Assembly: GCA_036806345.1 (NCBI GenBank) | Contig: DAIROT010000053.1 | Span: 1-14,470 of the forward strand | DNA: 14,470 nucleotides | Direction of reading: 5' to 3' | From: QHCF01 sp003244275 | Lineage (GTDB): Bacteria > Actinomycetota > Acidimicrobiia > Acidimicrobiales > QHCF01 | In this document: one piece after another, positions 14,343 to 14,470 of the stretch | Layout of the letters: each line of letters begins with the position of its first letter | How positions within the stretch are numbered: the first letter of the stretch is position 1 | Program-made: the position numbers and the translations under genes | The notes under the pieces: generated by a model | What the model was told of the DNA's origin: nothing | Databases searched by the model: none | The model's input: only the letters and a program-made list of their open reading frames with translations

Positions 14343-14470
14343 CTCTCGACACACTCATCGGAAGGGTGGCCGACGAGGGCCTGCGCTCCGAGCTGCGGGC
14401 TGCCGCCGCCGACCTGCGCAAGCTCACCGACTTCGGGCTCGTCTTCGAGTCCCACATCCCCGAGACCGTG
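14333..14470 (+). CDS. Probable DNA methyltransferase, N-terminal 46 residues (runs off right edge)
   Basis: The frame from GTG 14333 reads VGSTLDTLIGRVADEGLRSELRAA, then ADLRKLTDFGLVFESHIPETV, and continues past the window. The motif FGLVFE-x-H-(I/L)-PE after a short helical N terminus is one I associate with large site-specific DNA methyltransferases of restriction or defence loci; the catalytic motifs would lie beyond the edge. The GTG start is chosen because the family begins close to this point. The frame is open further upstream, but that part has no start codon with a ribosome binding site. It diverges from the DUF262-HNH-AlbA_2 gene, which supports a defence context. The assignment rests on a short motif. 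Confidence 0.5.
   Translation, partial: MGSTLDTLIGRVADEGLRSELRAAAADLRKLTDFGLVFESHIPETV

Noticed and set aside
1..14470. CRISPR array
   Set aside because: The repeats seen are pairs without regular spacers, and no cas gene is present.

Overview
The window is GC-rich and has the marks of a high-GC actinobacterium, perhaps an uncultured acidimicrobial-type lineage. Those marks are GTG starts, candidate leaderless promoters, a VapBC pair of mycobacterial type, a pIJ101/pSN22-like Rep and a SoxR of actinobacterial layout. The lineage is an inference from gene content, not from a marker gene. A run of ten N at 7158-7167 shows a draft or metagenome assembly, so linkage across that point is not proven.

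Left part (1-7959), chromosomal in character. A minus-strand gene that runs off the left edge encodes a NYN/PIN-fold ribonuclease domain, an S1 RNA-binding domain and a very long Lys/Ala/Pro tail. Next comes a 49-aa small protein with a strong ribosome binding site, then a divergent redox pair: an FMN reductase (minus) and SoxR (plus). Between that pair lies a SoxR box inside a 19-bp promoter spacer. A secreted RCC1-type beta-propeller protein follows, with an FtsH-like membrane AAA+ protease close behind it. FtsH is cut at its 3' end by the gap; beyond the gap is an O-methyltransferase. The single reading frame running through the gap is an artefact and not a fusion protein.

Middle part (7960-11620), mobile and broken. 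A VapBC toxin-antitoxin pair and a chimeric pseudogene region lie between two exact 18-bp direct repeats that look like the 3' end of a tRNA gene. The pseudogene region is a frameshifted N-terminal fragment of an unassigned protein joined to the C-terminal coiled-coil part of a serine recombinase. To the right is a non-coding block with two families of direct repeats, then a rolling-circle Rep gene. Together these look like the remains of an integrative or plasmid-derived element.

Right part (11660-14470), a defence-like pair. A large minus-strand protein fuses a GmrSD-type DUF262 domain, an HNH nuclease motif and a Schlafen-type AlbA_2 domain. Diverging from it is the start of a probable DNA methyltransferase that runs off the right edge. 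A perfect 18-bp inverted repeat is centred on that gene's GTG start codon. This pair is the best candidate in the window for a little-described system: a restriction or anti-phage module next to a mobile element.
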